Origin: Climacteris rufus
Lineage: Eukaryota; Chordata; Aves; Passeriformes; Climacteridae
Assembly: GCA_013398175.1 (NCBI GenBank)
Contig: VZRZ01007879.1
Coordinates: forward strand, 187,138 to 251,137
Reading direction: 5' to 3'
DNA: 64,000 nt
Shown here: positions 36,801 through 51,800 of the stretch, in pieces
Numbering within the stretch: the first letter of the stretch is position 1
Layout: each line of letters begins with the position of its first letter
Position numbers and translations under genes: made by a program
The notes under the pieces: model-generated
Database searches by the model: none
Told to the model about the DNA's origin: nothing
What the model saw: the letters and a program-made list of their open reading frames with translations, nothing else

Positions 36801-39800
36801 ATCCTTTTAGTCAATTCTCTTCAACTTTTTCAAATACGGAATAGTTTGTGCCTTTTATCCTTGTTAGTCTGTCTTTCCATAAAACAGAGATTAAAGAGAA
36901 CTTTTCTTTTACGTTAATCTTTAAGTTGAAACTAAATTTGTCTCCCTTAACTGAGGAGTTTTACTATTTAATACAAGCACAAGAAGTATCTGACCTTTCT
37001 GTAGTGGTTCACTTGATAAATCTTGGGCTGTAGATTTAGTGTGAAAATCAGATTTGTGTTACTTAAAAGCTGTAGAGCATTTATTTGTAAGAACAGTGTG
37101 TGATGGCATAAACAGTGACAGATATTCTACCCTTCTTCATCTCTTTAGTCAGACTTAAACATCTATTTCCTAGATACAGTGTAGTGTATAGCATATGGTA
37201 TTTGAATGAGCATATGAACACTATCCAGAACTAATGCATATGTTGGCTAGAAGAAATGCCATAGGCCACTTCACATAATTACTGTTTTAGTTGATTCTTG
37301 TTGCTTTTTTCCTTTCTTCCCTGTATTATTTTCTCAGTGTTGAAAGCTTTATAGAAAAGAAACCATGAATCAATCACTTTTGCCACCTATTTCATTTAGT
37401 CATTCATAGTATTTGTTATGTATTTTTTAATAAAACACTGATAGTTAATGTTTAAATTTGCCTGCTAATTTTGGATTGTAGTTGTATTTTCTTGTAATCT
37501 TTCAGTGTAGACAGTATTTACAGATTTCCTAAAACTTCCAGAGTCTGTGTACACATATCCTTATAAGATGGAGAAAAGAATGGAGTCAAAAGCAGTTTTG
37601 ACATTTCTGTCATTCTATATGTAGCAGGTGCTTGTGCATGCTTTACTATGTTAAAACTATGCTTGGAATTAAATTGCAATGCATTACATGGGAATACTGC
37701 ATGTGAGAAAGTGTCCTTGTAATTCCCAATAGCCTGTACCAAATGCCAGTTAAGCATGTTTGGATTTTTTAATAAATATGCTCCATGATTATGTGTATTT
37801 TTGTTTATTTGTTTTTTTGGTCAGATTTCCACATAGAAGAGGCTGTGGAGTGGCCTGGGTTAGACCTCAAACTAGGCCAAGTTTCTGGGTTGGCTCTGGA
37901 CCCTGAAAATAACCTAGTTGTCTTCCACAGAGGTGATCATGTTTGGGATGAAAAGTAAGTAGAGACTCTTGCTGAGTGGAGAGTTAGAAGGTCAAATTGT
38001 TGTGGACTTTGTATGTCTCTTCTCAAGGAAAGACAGATTGAAGTTCTTTTTCTATGTAAAAATTGAATTTCTTTTTCCATTGAGTTATTTGCCTGAAAGT
38101 GCCTTTCAGAGGCTCAGAATAGCAATGGGGACTGACGGTTCCAGATGATGAGTTGTTAGGTCTTTAGACAGTAAGACTGTATCTCCGGAGGAAAAGGACA
38201 TAGTACATGAGGTCTTTAAACTGTGTAACTACATTAGTGTGATATTCACTGAGATTAATTACCCCTACCGCTCTGTGGTTTTTTAGCAGGAATAATTAGC
38301 CAGGGTGAGTGATGTTTTAGTATGGTATACTACAATTGGTACTTGGGTTTCAGACATGCAAACCTATCTCCAGTGTATCTTCATTCTTCATGTGTTATGT
38401 ACACTGAACAGGGTTGGATCCTTACAAGGTACTCTCTCCAAACAGGCTTTTGTTATACTCGTTTGACAAAATTTGCTACATTTAGCATCACTCAAGCCAA
38501 AAAATGTCCGATCTTTAAAATGGTAGTTTTTCCTATGTGTTTGTAAAGTAATATACTCAAAGGTATATTATTTTGAGAACAGAACATTGCAAATAAAGAA
38601 TACTGTCTTTATTTTTACAGTGTCTTTATGTCATTGATCTTTGAAATTGTGTAAGTGTTTATATGGATACTTCAGAAAAACTTCCATGAAATTGTAACAG
38701 AATATTGGGTGGAAATAGTAAAAGCCTGTAATATATTATGTAGTACACTTTCTAAATATATCCTTTTTTTAAAGTTTCTCCTTTTTTTTAATCTTCTTTC
38801 TAAGTATCTGTTCTCCATATATATGAGACTAAAGCGTGAGGTTTTTTTCAAAACCCCATGAATTCATTTTAAGATAACATAGTGTCTGAAAAATAGAAGG
38901 GCAGCATTCTGAATGTTATAATAACAAATTATGCATAGAATAGTGTTTTATGAAAGAAAGTAAGTTATTTGGGTTTTTAGCTAAATAACATAGTGCAGCA
39001 GATAAGGCAATCATTTATTTCTCATACAATATTCTCATACATGAGTGATCTCTCCAGCTCAAGTGTATATAAATACAGACTATAAAATTTGAAAGAATGG
39101 TGCATTATGCAACTTGTATTATTCAGACTTCAAGTATTCTTTAAAAGCTGATACTGAATTGGGCTTTTTTATCCTCCTACTCATGAACATAAGTGCTGTT
39201 CTTTGTGTTGTTGAAAAACGAATTGTAAAAATATTTGAAAATAGGCTGGTGCTTCTGAAATATGTATTTTTGTGTGTCTGGCAATTGAGGTATATGAACA
39301 ATCCAGAGCACAAAACGTGAGTTTGAGATCCAGCAGTACTGGGGGAGCCTACAGATTTTAAACAAAACCAAAAAATTAACGTTCCCTAAAGCAGCAAGCG
39401 AGCATGATGAATCCATGTTGAGAGACAGGTAGAACGTCAGCTATATTGTGATTGTGGTGTAGCTGCAGAAGAAGGTTGGAGTTGTGATGTGTGGCCCAGA
39501 AATCCACTATGTAGCAGATGTGCTTGTGTCACTGCACATTCCCTTAGCCCAGCTCTGTCCTTGGCAGCAGCCACTGTAAGGTGTAAGATAAGCTGCTCTT
39601 ACCTGAAGCTGGTTATGGGCCTTCTGTAAATATAACTGCACTTTAAATCCTAATTAATGAGGGTTTTTTTCACAAGTCTGACATTTTTTTATTCTTGTGG
39701 AGCACAGTTAATCTATGTACAGGAAATCTAGTGTTGGTAGGGACCCTTAAGTCAGCTGGACTAAAATCTTTGTAGGCCTTTTATATATGTGACGTGAATA

Positions 39801-42800
39801 TATATTTTGAAAACATGCCTATTGTTAAGTTGTTGTTCCATATCTTGCGGCACAGAAGAGGCACACAGAAATGTGCTCACCCAGTCAGCCTTCCTCTTTT
39901 ATCTTTGGGTTATGTACATGGGCATTTTAGAGAGTTCGAGGTCCCTTTCATGAGTGGTGCTGAAAAAGGAAGGAATATGTGTGTTCTCATTTTTCAAGAA
40001 AAGAAATGGTGTTTGAAAGGGGTTTATCATGATAATTTTATGGGGGATGCATAAGAAGTTAGCAGACTTTAAGGTAACATTTATCATCAGTTGCAAATAC
40101 ACAGTTAATTGAGTATAATATTCCTTACTGAATTGTAAATGTGATAAATCAATAGCCTGAGAGCCCAGAATTTATTTTCTGTTTCAATGCTTCACCAGCT
40201 TAGTATAGAAGCAAATTAAACAAAAATTATTTGAGCTGTTAGGCTAGGCACAAATGTTTCCAATGCATTATTAACATACACCACAAAAGCTGGATCCTCA
40301 TTTCGCTGAATATAGCTGGTTGAATGATCTGCGCTGTTGCACAAGGTAACTTCAGTCTGCTTTGGAACACAAAAGCAGTTATGCAGTGACAAGCCATGTA
40401 ATACAGTAGCAGCTTTGCGGTGGCTGTAGCATTCCTTCAGCACATGCTTAAAAAAAAATAAATAAACCTCTGGAGTAAGTCAGGCTCTTCTACAACATTG
40501 TCTTCTCAGTTTCAGAGCAGTCTTTGGTACATGCAGCATGCATTGTGTAGAATGAAAAAAAATAGAACTATTCAGCTGGCTAAGCAATGAATCACTTGGA
40601 AGTTATTTTGCATTTTGTGATGAAGAATGTATACTATTCATCCAATTTATAAAGAACTTATTAAAGAATATGAGTTTCATTCTAGTTACTGCATTCATAA
40701 CAAGGTAGGCAGGCTGAGCACAGTACCACAGTGGTGATGGATGTTGATCAAGAATAGACCTAAGGGTAGTGCTTTCAGGGGTTGTGAGATCAGGTGGTCT
40801 GTCTAAATTTAATATGTAACCAATCAGAAGGATATTAGATTTAGCAATAAATTGTTTTGCATTAGTGTGAAGTGGCCAGCTGAGAGGTAGAAACATAGCT
40901 GTGGAACTACACTGGAGTTTGAAATTAGAAGTAGTGAGATATGCAGCGTATTTATTTGTCCTTCAGTATCCAAGTGCAGAACCCATCAGAAAAACATGTC
41001 TTAGAGCAATAGGACATACTCTGTTCAGTTACTCAGTTTGTGTGGTTTTGGTCATGCTCCTTTCAAGCTGAAAGTAGTTGGCATTGTTTGTGTTCTCATT
41101 TATCAGTTAAAACAAAGGAACATTGCCTGGAAATTGGTGTCAGATGCTGGGAAAAAAAGAATGACTGTGATTCTGTAGTATACTAGTTGTCCTCCTTGAA
41201 AGGAAGTTTGACAGGGAAAAGATGCATGTGGAATATCACTCCCATAAACTCATTTCAAAGTTCAGTAGACTTTCTTTGCATGCCATACAACCTCTTAGTT
41301 TTGCTGAAAGCACTTGGTTCCCAGAAGAGCTGGAAATAGCAGGAAATGCTTAGAAGTCTGGACAGCACCGTTACTAAGATCCAAAATAATTACAAGGAAA
41401 GCCAAGAATTATTTTAAGTTGTCTGGATAGACAGTTCTTCAGAGATACAATCATGTTTTCTGTGGGTTTTTGGAGGGTTTTTTGTACAGTAGCTACCATC
41501 ACTAAGATTGTTTTCTATGATTATTTGTGTAGATTTTCTGTGATTATCTATGTAGATTAAAAATAAGATTATTTCAGTCTGTCCAGTGTTAGTTCTCCAG
41601 CTGTGGTCATCCACACCTGAGCAAGCCCTTATGAATGTTAGACTCCTTTTAAAATAAAACTGTTTAAAACCAAGAGAACCTGTCCTGACAGATTACTGTC
41701 ATGAATGGTAAAGAATAAAACAACACCTGCTGAACCATGGTCAAACAGGCAGGAACACACCTTTATGTGTCAGTGCCATTCACTCAGCGTCTCCCTATGG
41801 TGGCTCGGTGTTCAGGAGGACTCAGGAGAGGGTTTTAGTAACTATCACCTTGGGCTTAACCATCCATAGTGAAAATAATTATTTCTATCAGAAATTAAAT
41901 AGTTACAGACAGTTACTATACACAATGGCAGTATCTAAATATTATTTTTAATCGTAGCCTATGCAGAAACTTAAACACATTCTGATATAGATTTTTCCAG
42001 TTATATATGAAGCCAATATTGCTTTTCCACATTAAAAATTCTAGACATGTAAATATTTAATGTTATGGAGATGTGAGACTGCTAGAACTGTACAATATAT
42101 AGTTTTAATAGCTTTATTCATAGACTTCTCTGTGACTACAAAGTATATTCTTGTTTACCAAGTAGCATCAATCATGGCTGGATTTCTCTTGGGATTAGCA
42201 AATGGATTTAAAAATACCATGTGGGAGCAGGGAGTATGTCTTGTATTCATGCATTTTTCATCCACAGCCAAATAGTTTTTTCTAACATCTAGTCTTAAAT
42301 TTTGTTCAAAATATTTTACACTCTGTTTACCTTCACTAAAAGCTGGACATATATTTTAACAGGTTAGAGTAATAGCCGACTTCTCTGTAAGGATACAGAC
42401 AGCTATATTTTTATTCTTTGGAAGCGTATGGTAATTTCATGCCTAGTAAATGTCTTCTGGAAAGTTAATCCTGGTTCTTAATGTCTGAAATGTTCATATG
42501 CTTTTTATTAATATATTCTTTGTACCCTGAAAATTGAGTGTAGCATTGTGGGGCTACAAGAAATACTCATAATATCCTATAGTCTTCTGTAAACACACTC
42601 TGGAAAGGAGAAGAACTGTAAGACCTGAATCTTGTAGTAGTAAGCTCTAGCAAAATATTGAACTGTGTTTGAAAAAAGAAAAAGCAAAAGACACACAAAC
42701 ATGCACAGACTGCCTTAGATGGTACAAAGTATACCTGTTCTTACTGGCAGGCATGCCCTGGTGATTAGCTACATTTTTTCTTAGGCTACATTTTTGGATT

Positions 42801-45800
42801 TCTCATTTCTGGTTAGCCACAGTAAAGAAATTTTAGTAAATTTTCTTTTTGATTTAAAAAAAAAATCAAAGGGGTTTTATTTGTTTGCTTTAGGAATATC
42901 TAGATTGTTGGTGTGTTGATTTGGTGCTCTTTTAGTTTGGAAGTTGGGAAATGCAGACAGGAAATGCTGACATACAGCACTATTAACTCTTGCAATCATA
43001 TGGTGATGTAAGAAGGCTTATATTTAAAGAAAAAAGAACCCAGTAACCCCACACTGGATTGAACTATGAAACTCAACTTTAAGTTGCATATATATTGTCC
43101 ATCAGTAGAACCTTCTAATGCTGGCTTTCTGTTCACTGTTTTTGTAGTTCTTTTGACAGCAAATTTATTTATCAGCAAAGAGGACTTGGACCAATTGAAC
43201 AGAACACAATTCTTGTCCTGAATCCAAGTAATGCAAAACTGCTTCATTCCACAGGCAAAAGTCTGTAAGTTGTGGGGGTTTTTCTTTGCTTTTATTAATT
43301 GAACTAATATTTCTGTATATTTTATGCCAAAGAGCCCTAAAGCCATTTTCATATGTTTTACATTACATTGCTTTATTGTAGCTTCTGAGTATCTTTAAAG
43401 AAATAAATAAATGCTAAATCAACAAGTAATAAAATTAATTTGCCATCTTTACCACCTGTGCTTTCTAACATTTCATACAATTTTATCTACCAGCCAGACT
43501 AACAGAAATGCAGAGCTCATTAATATTGTACATTTTCATTATAGATGCCAAGACAGCCTGAGTGAGATACCAAAGATGAAGTGAATTTCAGATCAGAGAC
43601 ACTTTTGTTGAAATTCTATCCTGTAAAGCTGTATTTTTTCATTAAATGCTACTTGTAGTTACTATGTGCAGCATTTTTGATCTATAGATAAAAAGTGAAA
43701 TCTTCACATCTATATCATCCAGAAAAATATTTTTAAACTCATTCTTCTCCATTTGTGCTTGCAGATTTTATTTACCACATGGCTTGAGTATAGATAAAAA
43801 TGGTAACTACTGGGTCACTGATGTAGCTCTTCATCAGGTATGTTTCTGAAGCTTTGGTACCAGGACCTTAATGTTTAACCAAAAAATGTTCTTTTTTTAC
43901 TAGAGATATGACAACTGACACCTTCTCCCCAGTGCTGCTCTCAATCCCTTCTCCTCCCAGCCTGTACTTGTGCCTGGGATTACCCCAACCCAGGTGCAGG
44001 ACCTTGCACTTGGCCTCCTTGAACTTCACAGGGTTCTCATGGGCCCCCCTCTCAAGCCTGTCAAGACTCCTCTGGATTTTTCTCCTGCCTCTTTTGCTTG
44101 TCAATGTACTTAAATCTAGAAAGTGAAAATGAATTGTTTGCTTTGTAATGACAGGAAATTTGGTTTTTAAGCAAAAGTTTTCTAGAATCAACACTGTTGA
44201 AAAATTAGCAGTAGATATTATAGGCAATATATTAAGATTATATTTCGTGTGTAAATTTATTTTATACACAGTGATGGGTATTTTTCCCTAGCCTATCTAG
44301 GTCTTAGGTTTCACCTTGCATAACTGAAACCTCTCTTCCTTTCCTGTTGCCTGAACAAAAAGGTTTTCAAGCTGGGAGCAGATGACAAAGAGCCGTTACT
44401 GACCTTAGGAGTGGCTTTGCAACCAGGCAGTGACAGAAATCATTTCTGCCAACCAACTGACGTGGCTGTGGACCCCTCCACTGGCAGCATTTATGTCTCT
44501 GATGGCTACTGCAACAGTCGGATTGTTCAGTTCTCTCCTCGCGGGCTGTACATGATGCAGTGGGGAGAAGGTACAGTCACAGCTCTTGGTGCCTCACCCA
44601 TACTGCTGTTAACATGAGCCACAGGATTGCCAATTATACTATTAATCTTTTAAAATGGATTTCTGTTACTGAAATACCTCCCAGGCGCTGCCTGGATTTT
44701 AGGCTTGTCATTGCATTCAGATTTTCTCTTGGCTCTTCACACAGCTACCTGTAGTGGTGATAGGTTTACTAAAAATAAAAAGGGGGGGATTTGTTATCCT
44801 GCTTTCAGTATGAGTATTGGCATGTCCTGTTTTATCAACTCTCTTTTATCTGACTCTCATAAAACATTATTTTTTCTTAACCATTTAATTAAATAATAAT
44901 TTTTACAAAACTTATGGCATGATTTCACCTATTTTACATTGCATGAAAAATTACATTTCTGCCTGACTCAGATTTATGTATCAGGTGCTAAACCATTATG
45001 AATATTCTACAGAAATAGCACATTCATAAATTCGGGATTTACATGGAAAACTCAGGAGGCTACCATGAGCTATCTACCTGAATGCTAGGAGAAAGCAAGC
45101 TAATCTAATCTTTCCCCAGTGTTACACGGCTTTATGTAACATACTGCTGTTTCTAAGCAGAACTGAGAGTTTCAGTCTATACTTTAACACAAACCTGGCT
45201 ATTTTGTATTGCAGGGACTTCTCTAGGCAGAGCCAGACCTGGACAGTTCCATATCCCTCACAGCTTAGCCCTGATCCCTGACTTCAGTCAGCTGTGTGTT
45301 GCAGACAGGGAGAATGGTCGAATTCAGTGCTTCAGGTTAGAAACCGGGGAGTTCACAAGAGACATCAAACACAAAGCCTTTGGAAGAGAGTTGTTTGCGG
45401 TTTCATATGTTCCAGGTAATCTTTCTTCCTCTTCTTCAGATTTCAAGTAGTTGCTTTGTGCCACAATGTTATAGTATAGAGTGTTATTTCATGAAGAGTG
45501 TTATCTTAGGAAAGATATGAATTATCTTTCAAAGTAGTCCTGGTGCAATGGAAAATTTGAGAACTGCCTGTTTCCCTACTTGAAGATGAGGGAAGCAGCT
45601 AATCTCTGCTTCTAAGAAATGACTGATTAGACTCCCTGAATGTGGTGTCAACAAGTAGATGACCTTGTTGCTTCCTAGTGACTGCACAATTAATTATTTA
45701 ATAGTGAATTATTACTAATAATAACATCGTAAAGTATTCATTTGAAACTCCATTGAGGAGAGCATAATTAAGATGTTCCAAACGATCAAGAAAGGTTCTG

Positions 45801-48800
45801 AGTTTCATAAAACAAAAGAACTGAAAGCAACCAGTTTGAAAAAGTTGTGGGTTTTAATATCACGGTCTGGTTAACAATTACTGCATTAAGTTTCTGGATT
45901 CGATTTTTAATACTGATACTGAAAGTACTGTAAATGTTACAAACTGGATGAGGTATTTTGGCATGTCAAGCTCCTGACTCCTTGATACCAAATTTAATAT
46001 CAGGTTTAACTCTTTTGCATCTGCCAAGAATGTGAAAAAAATGCTGTGCTGGATGAGATACTTGATAACCATAGCTCTATCTCTGACAGTGGCAGCAGGA
46101 GAGGCATTCTAAGGAGGTGTGTGTAAGCCTGGATGCATTTGGTAGTCATTCCTCTCCTACTTACCATGCACCCACAAATTCTTTATTTAGCAGTGTTAGG
46201 AGATAGCCTGTGACCTCTTCTACGTAGTATCTTTCTATAGACCTATTATCCATGAGTTTTTCTAATCCCATTTTGAACTGACTTTTATTGTCTGGTTCAT
46301 TGATCTCCTGGAGTTACAGGCTCCAGGAGTTCATTACCCACTTAATTTTTGTTTTAATATAAAATGTGACCTAATTTCATTGAATGCTTCTTAATCTCAG
46401 TGTTTGGGGAATGGGGTAACCGTTCCGTACTCCCCAAACCTGGTGCCTCTTCATCTTGCCTTATTCTCTTCAAACCAAAGAACCCCAGCCACCTTAATCT
46501 CTACCCATAAGACATATAATTGTTTCACCCCCTTGAGTATTGTGTTTGCCTTTCTCTTCCAGCATCATTTGCTTCATTGGAACTGTCTTGAGATGCAGGG
46601 AGTAAAAGAGCACACAGTACTCAAGATGTGGGCATGCTAAGTTTTTGCATGGTGGCAGAAATGTACCCATTCTGAATTCTCCTCCTCATGATGCCAGACA
46701 TTCTGTTGAAATTTTACCCGACAGAGATTTCAGAAATCTTTCAGTGATGGCTTGGAAATGTCTCTCCTGAGCTGTAGCTGCCATTTCCAAGTTCAAACAT
46801 CACATAGGCGTGATCTAGATTATTTTTTAGCAGAAGCATCACTTCACATTTGTCTTTGCAGAAGCTCTTCTGCCATCTGTGTGACAACTCACTTATTCTT
46901 ATAGAGAGTCTTTCTGGACTTCCTCAGTATCATCAAGCTCTTGACTTCTCTGCAGAACTCAGTTATCTTCCTCAGACTGGTGGATGTCATTGTTCACCCC
47001 ATTTTTCAGTCACTGATGAAAAGTATTGAATAAAAATTGTTTCTGACTCTGCTGCCAGATCTCACTATTCAGACTTCTCTATCCTGAAGAATTATAAACT
47101 CTGCCCGTAAGCTCTGCTCTTTGCTTCCTGATCATTAATGGATCTTTCCTTCAGCCCTATGGCAACCCACATTCATTAATAACCTCTGATGCACTGCCTT
47201 GTCAAAGGTTTTCTGAAAGTGCAAGTGTGTCTGCAGAATCTGCTTTACCTGTGTGCTTTTTCTCCCTGTTCAGAGCTGAGGCACAACCCTTAGAGAAGCC
47301 GTACCACCTTGCTTCTGACAGGCCACACTTACCCATGTCTTCTTGTTCATTATGGATTCTACCATCTTACTGGGGATGGAAGCCAGAATTGATGACCTGT
47401 GTTCCCAGGCACCCTTTTGAGTCCTTGTAGGTGGGCATTACTTCAGCATTCTGCTTGTCTTCTGGAGGAGTGTCTGTTTGCAGTGCCGGGTGACTTAACT
47501 TGGCCTGAGATCTGTGTTTTCACATTTGACTTCCTTTTGAATTTGAGTTAATGCCATCTAAATCTCATGAATTATTAACCTCAGACTTGTTTTACACCTT
47601 TTGTGTATCTGCTTCCAGTTGAGCTGGCTCCTCTGACCTCTTCACTGGGAAAAAAAAATTGAATGTCAGAATCTTGCCAGTCTATTAAGCAGAAAAAACC
47701 TTCCACAGGCCTCTAATCCCTGAGTTCCCCTTTCACACCTTTTCCTTTTGTGGTCCCATTTATTCCCCAGCTGACTTTTCTGCTTTTGATACATTGAAAG
47801 AACTTTCTGCTATCAGGTCAACCATCCTTAGAAAAGCATTCTTGAAATTATTTTTTTAATACCTTCACATTCCTTTTACATTTAACCAATCTGTAAAATA
47901 TCACCTTGCTGGTTCTTCTCATTTGGACTAAATGTGCATCTCTTCAATGCCAAAATTTCAACTGTTATACCTCACTTAACTTTCCTCTTGTAGTTTAGTT
48001 TCCTGTTGAGTTACCTTCTTGTCTTTCTGTCTCTCAGACAGGCTTTTTTCATCTAAACTATTACAATTTGTCTTTACTGCAGTTTGTTGTATGTGGGTTC
48101 CTAAGGCAAATCTAATGTTGTTGCAGGTGGTCTCCTCTTTGCAGTGAATGGAATGCCTTATCCTGGAGAGGCAGAACCAGTACAAGGATTTGTGATGAAC
48201 TTCTCTACTGGAGATATAATTGATACTTTCATTCCAATTAGAAAGGTAAGAGTATTGCACAGAGTGCCTCTTGCATATAATTTTATATATGAGAACATTG
48301 GTAACATCCTACTTTGCTAACTTCCATAAGATTGCTGTAGGAAATAAGATATTTCATAATGTAAGCTGTTCAAAAGTTTATAGTACTAACTTACTAGAGC
48401 ACTAGAATTTTGGGTCTTAGCTTCTCATGTGGTCCACATTTGAAAATCATACTTCCGTCAAGATGATTCCTACAGATAACACCTTCAGCTAGGAGAAGCC
48501 TACTTTATTGCTGCCAGACAGTTCTTAAAAGCTAATTTAAGAGAATAATGAAAGAATTGAAATATTCAAATATTTAGATGCTGGTAATTTCTCAAAAAAT
48601 AAAGCATATCCCTAAGCAGAAATAATGTGCAACTGTAAGGTTACATCCCTTCTTTACAGAATACTAGTATGGAAGTTAAGGCTAAATGTCCTTCAGACAG
48701 TATTGTACATAAAATTATGGGTTTTTTCAATAGTTTCCATATATTGTCTTAGACTAAAGAATGAATGTTAATATTCCCACTTCTGGGTAATATACTCTTT

Positions 48801-51800
48801 ATTTGCAGTCCAGTTTTAAATTACATTAAGCGAGTGTTGTTTTTTTCTGAATGTAGCAAATAGCTGTGTTGCGAACAAACTTCAACAAAAACTAAATATA
48901 TGGGCTTCAAACCAAGATTCTTTATTTCCGAAAATATATGTTTCACAATATAAAATTGAATGCAATACTATGAATAGAGGTATTATTAATACAGATTTTT
49001 TTTTTAGCATTAGTACATTGAATAATCTCCATGTTGTTGTCCTTGGAGAAGGCAAACATTCAGTAGAAAAAGAATCCCTCTCTTTTCACACATGTTGGGC
49101 CTTCACACCAGCACTTGGTGCATTTTCCAGTCTAAAGAAGGATTGAATATGACCAGGCTCAAGTCCAGGGCTAAGGAGGCTCCATGAAAATGTAGACACT
49201 CAAGGGTAACCTGTGACTGCTTGTTTTCACAGAGCTTTGAGATGCCACATGATATTGTTGCTTCAGAAGATAGAACAGTATTTGTTGGAGATGTTCATGC
49301 CAGAGCAGTGTGGAAGTTTGCATCTGCAGAAAGTAGGTTCTTTTTGTTCTTATTGTCACAACTTCACATTTTGTGTCCACTTACCTCATACCCCTGGACA
49401 GGAGCCTGGTGGCTTAGTGATAGTGATTTAAGGGTACTAAAAACTCCACCTGCAGAACTCGTGTGCTGCTGCTCAGTTTTCATTCAAAGACCATTCTTCA
49501 TCATTTATGTGTGCTCTGTCAAAGAAGGGTCCTGGGCACATGAGTTTGTTTGTCACAGAAGGAATCAAAATGCATTTGCCTCTTGCTAGATCTATCCCTT
49601 GTCAGAACCTGCTTAAACAAAAGCATGACTTCAGTATTTCAGTAACCTCAGTGTACCCTTTACTGAGAACTCAACTGCTTCCTGTGGCGTTATGTAGAAA
49701 ACTCCCAGGGGATGAAGTAAAAACGTAAGTCAACTTAAAATTTATATTCATTTCCTCGGGAGGAAATTTGTCACTAGAAAATTAATCTAGTATAATTTGA
49801 AGTCCTATTTCCATGCAGAGGAAACACTTGCCAGTTTTAATCTAGTAACCCCCAAGGCAAGCAGCCTGACTTCAGGGAAAGGGACCTGATTAGTCAGACA
49901 TCAATTTAGTAGGATTCAGAGAGAGGTTATATGTTTTACAGGAATAAAAATATAATCCACTGCTCCATTATATGGGATAAAAAAACGTATGACAGAGATA
50001 AAGCCTCGGGCTTCAGGATGTTAGTCATCCAGTAAGAGTGTGCTGCTATAAATGACTAAGCTAGTTATTCCGTATTTGTCTGTTTATAATTCATGGATTT
50101 TCCTTTGGGCCATTTGGTATCAGCTGCTCTTAATAACAGGAGACTGGGCCAGATAAACTGTAATTCTGATTGGATATGGTTTTTTCTGCATCTAGTAAAC
50201 TGAGCATGAAAAATTCTAGGCTTTTATTCAAAAAAACATAAGAATTAAAAAATAATGGAATATTACAGGTTAGATGAGGAAAGTCCTTGCATATAATTTT
50301 CCTTTCAGTTTTTGCTGAAGTGTAAAACATCAGTAGCTAAGAAACCCTGATTCAACCAACTTCTAATACACTATGATTTTGATTATAACAAACAGTTTGA
50401 TTTTTGTGAGAATCCCTGAACCTTCAGACATATCCATAAAATCTTTCTGTGGCATAAGAGTTGATTATTGCAAGCACCTTTCATGAAACAAGCCCTTTAT
50501 TTTTTTCTGTGGCCTTGTGAGCTATCGAATGGTTTCTGTTGACTCTCCTTGGTGAAGTTCAGGTGTTGATGGGATTGTTTACTGTAGGATTGTACTGTAC
50601 ATTTGAGAAAGTTAGGAGGAAAATGTCACTGAGTGCCTTTCTGAAATGTCAGTTGTCCTGAAGAATGATTTTGTTTTACAGAAATGGAACATCGGTCAGT
50701 TAAAAAGGCTGGTATTGAGGTGCAGGAAACAAAAGGTTAGTCTGAATCATAACGAAAATGAAGGAATCAGTATGTTCACATAGACTAGGACTACTTCTGC
50801 CAAGTTGGAGGGAAAAAATGCTGACTAGTTTGACTGTTCTGTTTTTCATGAGTTGCCATAGGAAGCACTGGAAAGAAGCTTGTAACAGTGCTACCTGGTA
50901 GATGCTATTTTACAGCCAATCTAAACATTTCATTTTCAGTGATGACAAGTGCTTCACAGACACTAAGATAAAAATTTAACTAGTGGGTTAATTCCATGCC
51001 ACCATCTGGTATGGTCCAGATTGGTATCTGTGGCAGCTCCCATAGATGCAGGAATAGCTCTGAAATACAACTGTGATGGTTACTCCCCAACACCCTCCCC
51101 CCTGCTCCACAACCCTCAAACACCAAAAAAGGGGTATTTGAAATGGCAATGGGTTTATCTTTCTGTATAGTCTTTCAGTACAGACCCTTGCCAGTCACAC
51201 CATATGGCAAGAAATACCATTTCTCTTTAGATTTTTTCATATAGATTTACTATACTTTTTTTAAATTTATCTGCATGAAAATGAGAAAAAAGAAGAAAAG
51301 GAAAATAAAATCATAGAAATAATATAAGGAGCTTAAAAAGTACACATAGAGGAGATTGAAAGGGATAAATTATCAATTAAGGTAGATGAAAAGTAATTTT
51401 AACCATTTGTATTCTGTTATGTAGTTTTTTATTTTGAAAAGGAAAGCTTAAGTTCCCTTTCAGAAAAACAGTACCAGGTTATGGAACTGTTTATAAAGGC
51501 CTTCAGAGTGTTCAGATGTTCTTAACTGGTTTACTTTAACTAAATTCAGAGTTTGTGTAGTTGGTTTCAGCCATGTATATGCAGACAGAGGAAAGTAGCA
51601 AAAGATCCTAACTGACAATTAAATCCATATAGAATAAAATAGAATAAAGAAGGCTAACATTATGAAACAATTAAATACTTACTGCCAGAAGTGTTATTCT
51701 GTTTGTTGTGTCTCTGTTGGGACATCGGTCTGAAGCACTCAAAAGGGAAGTGTTGACGTTATAGCATGCTCTGTGTCTGGGGATATATACATGCATTTTG

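Noticed and set aside
39718..39780. Possible CR1 end fragment
   Set aside because: Only loose similarity to the gttggtagggaccctt-type block, too short and diverged to call.
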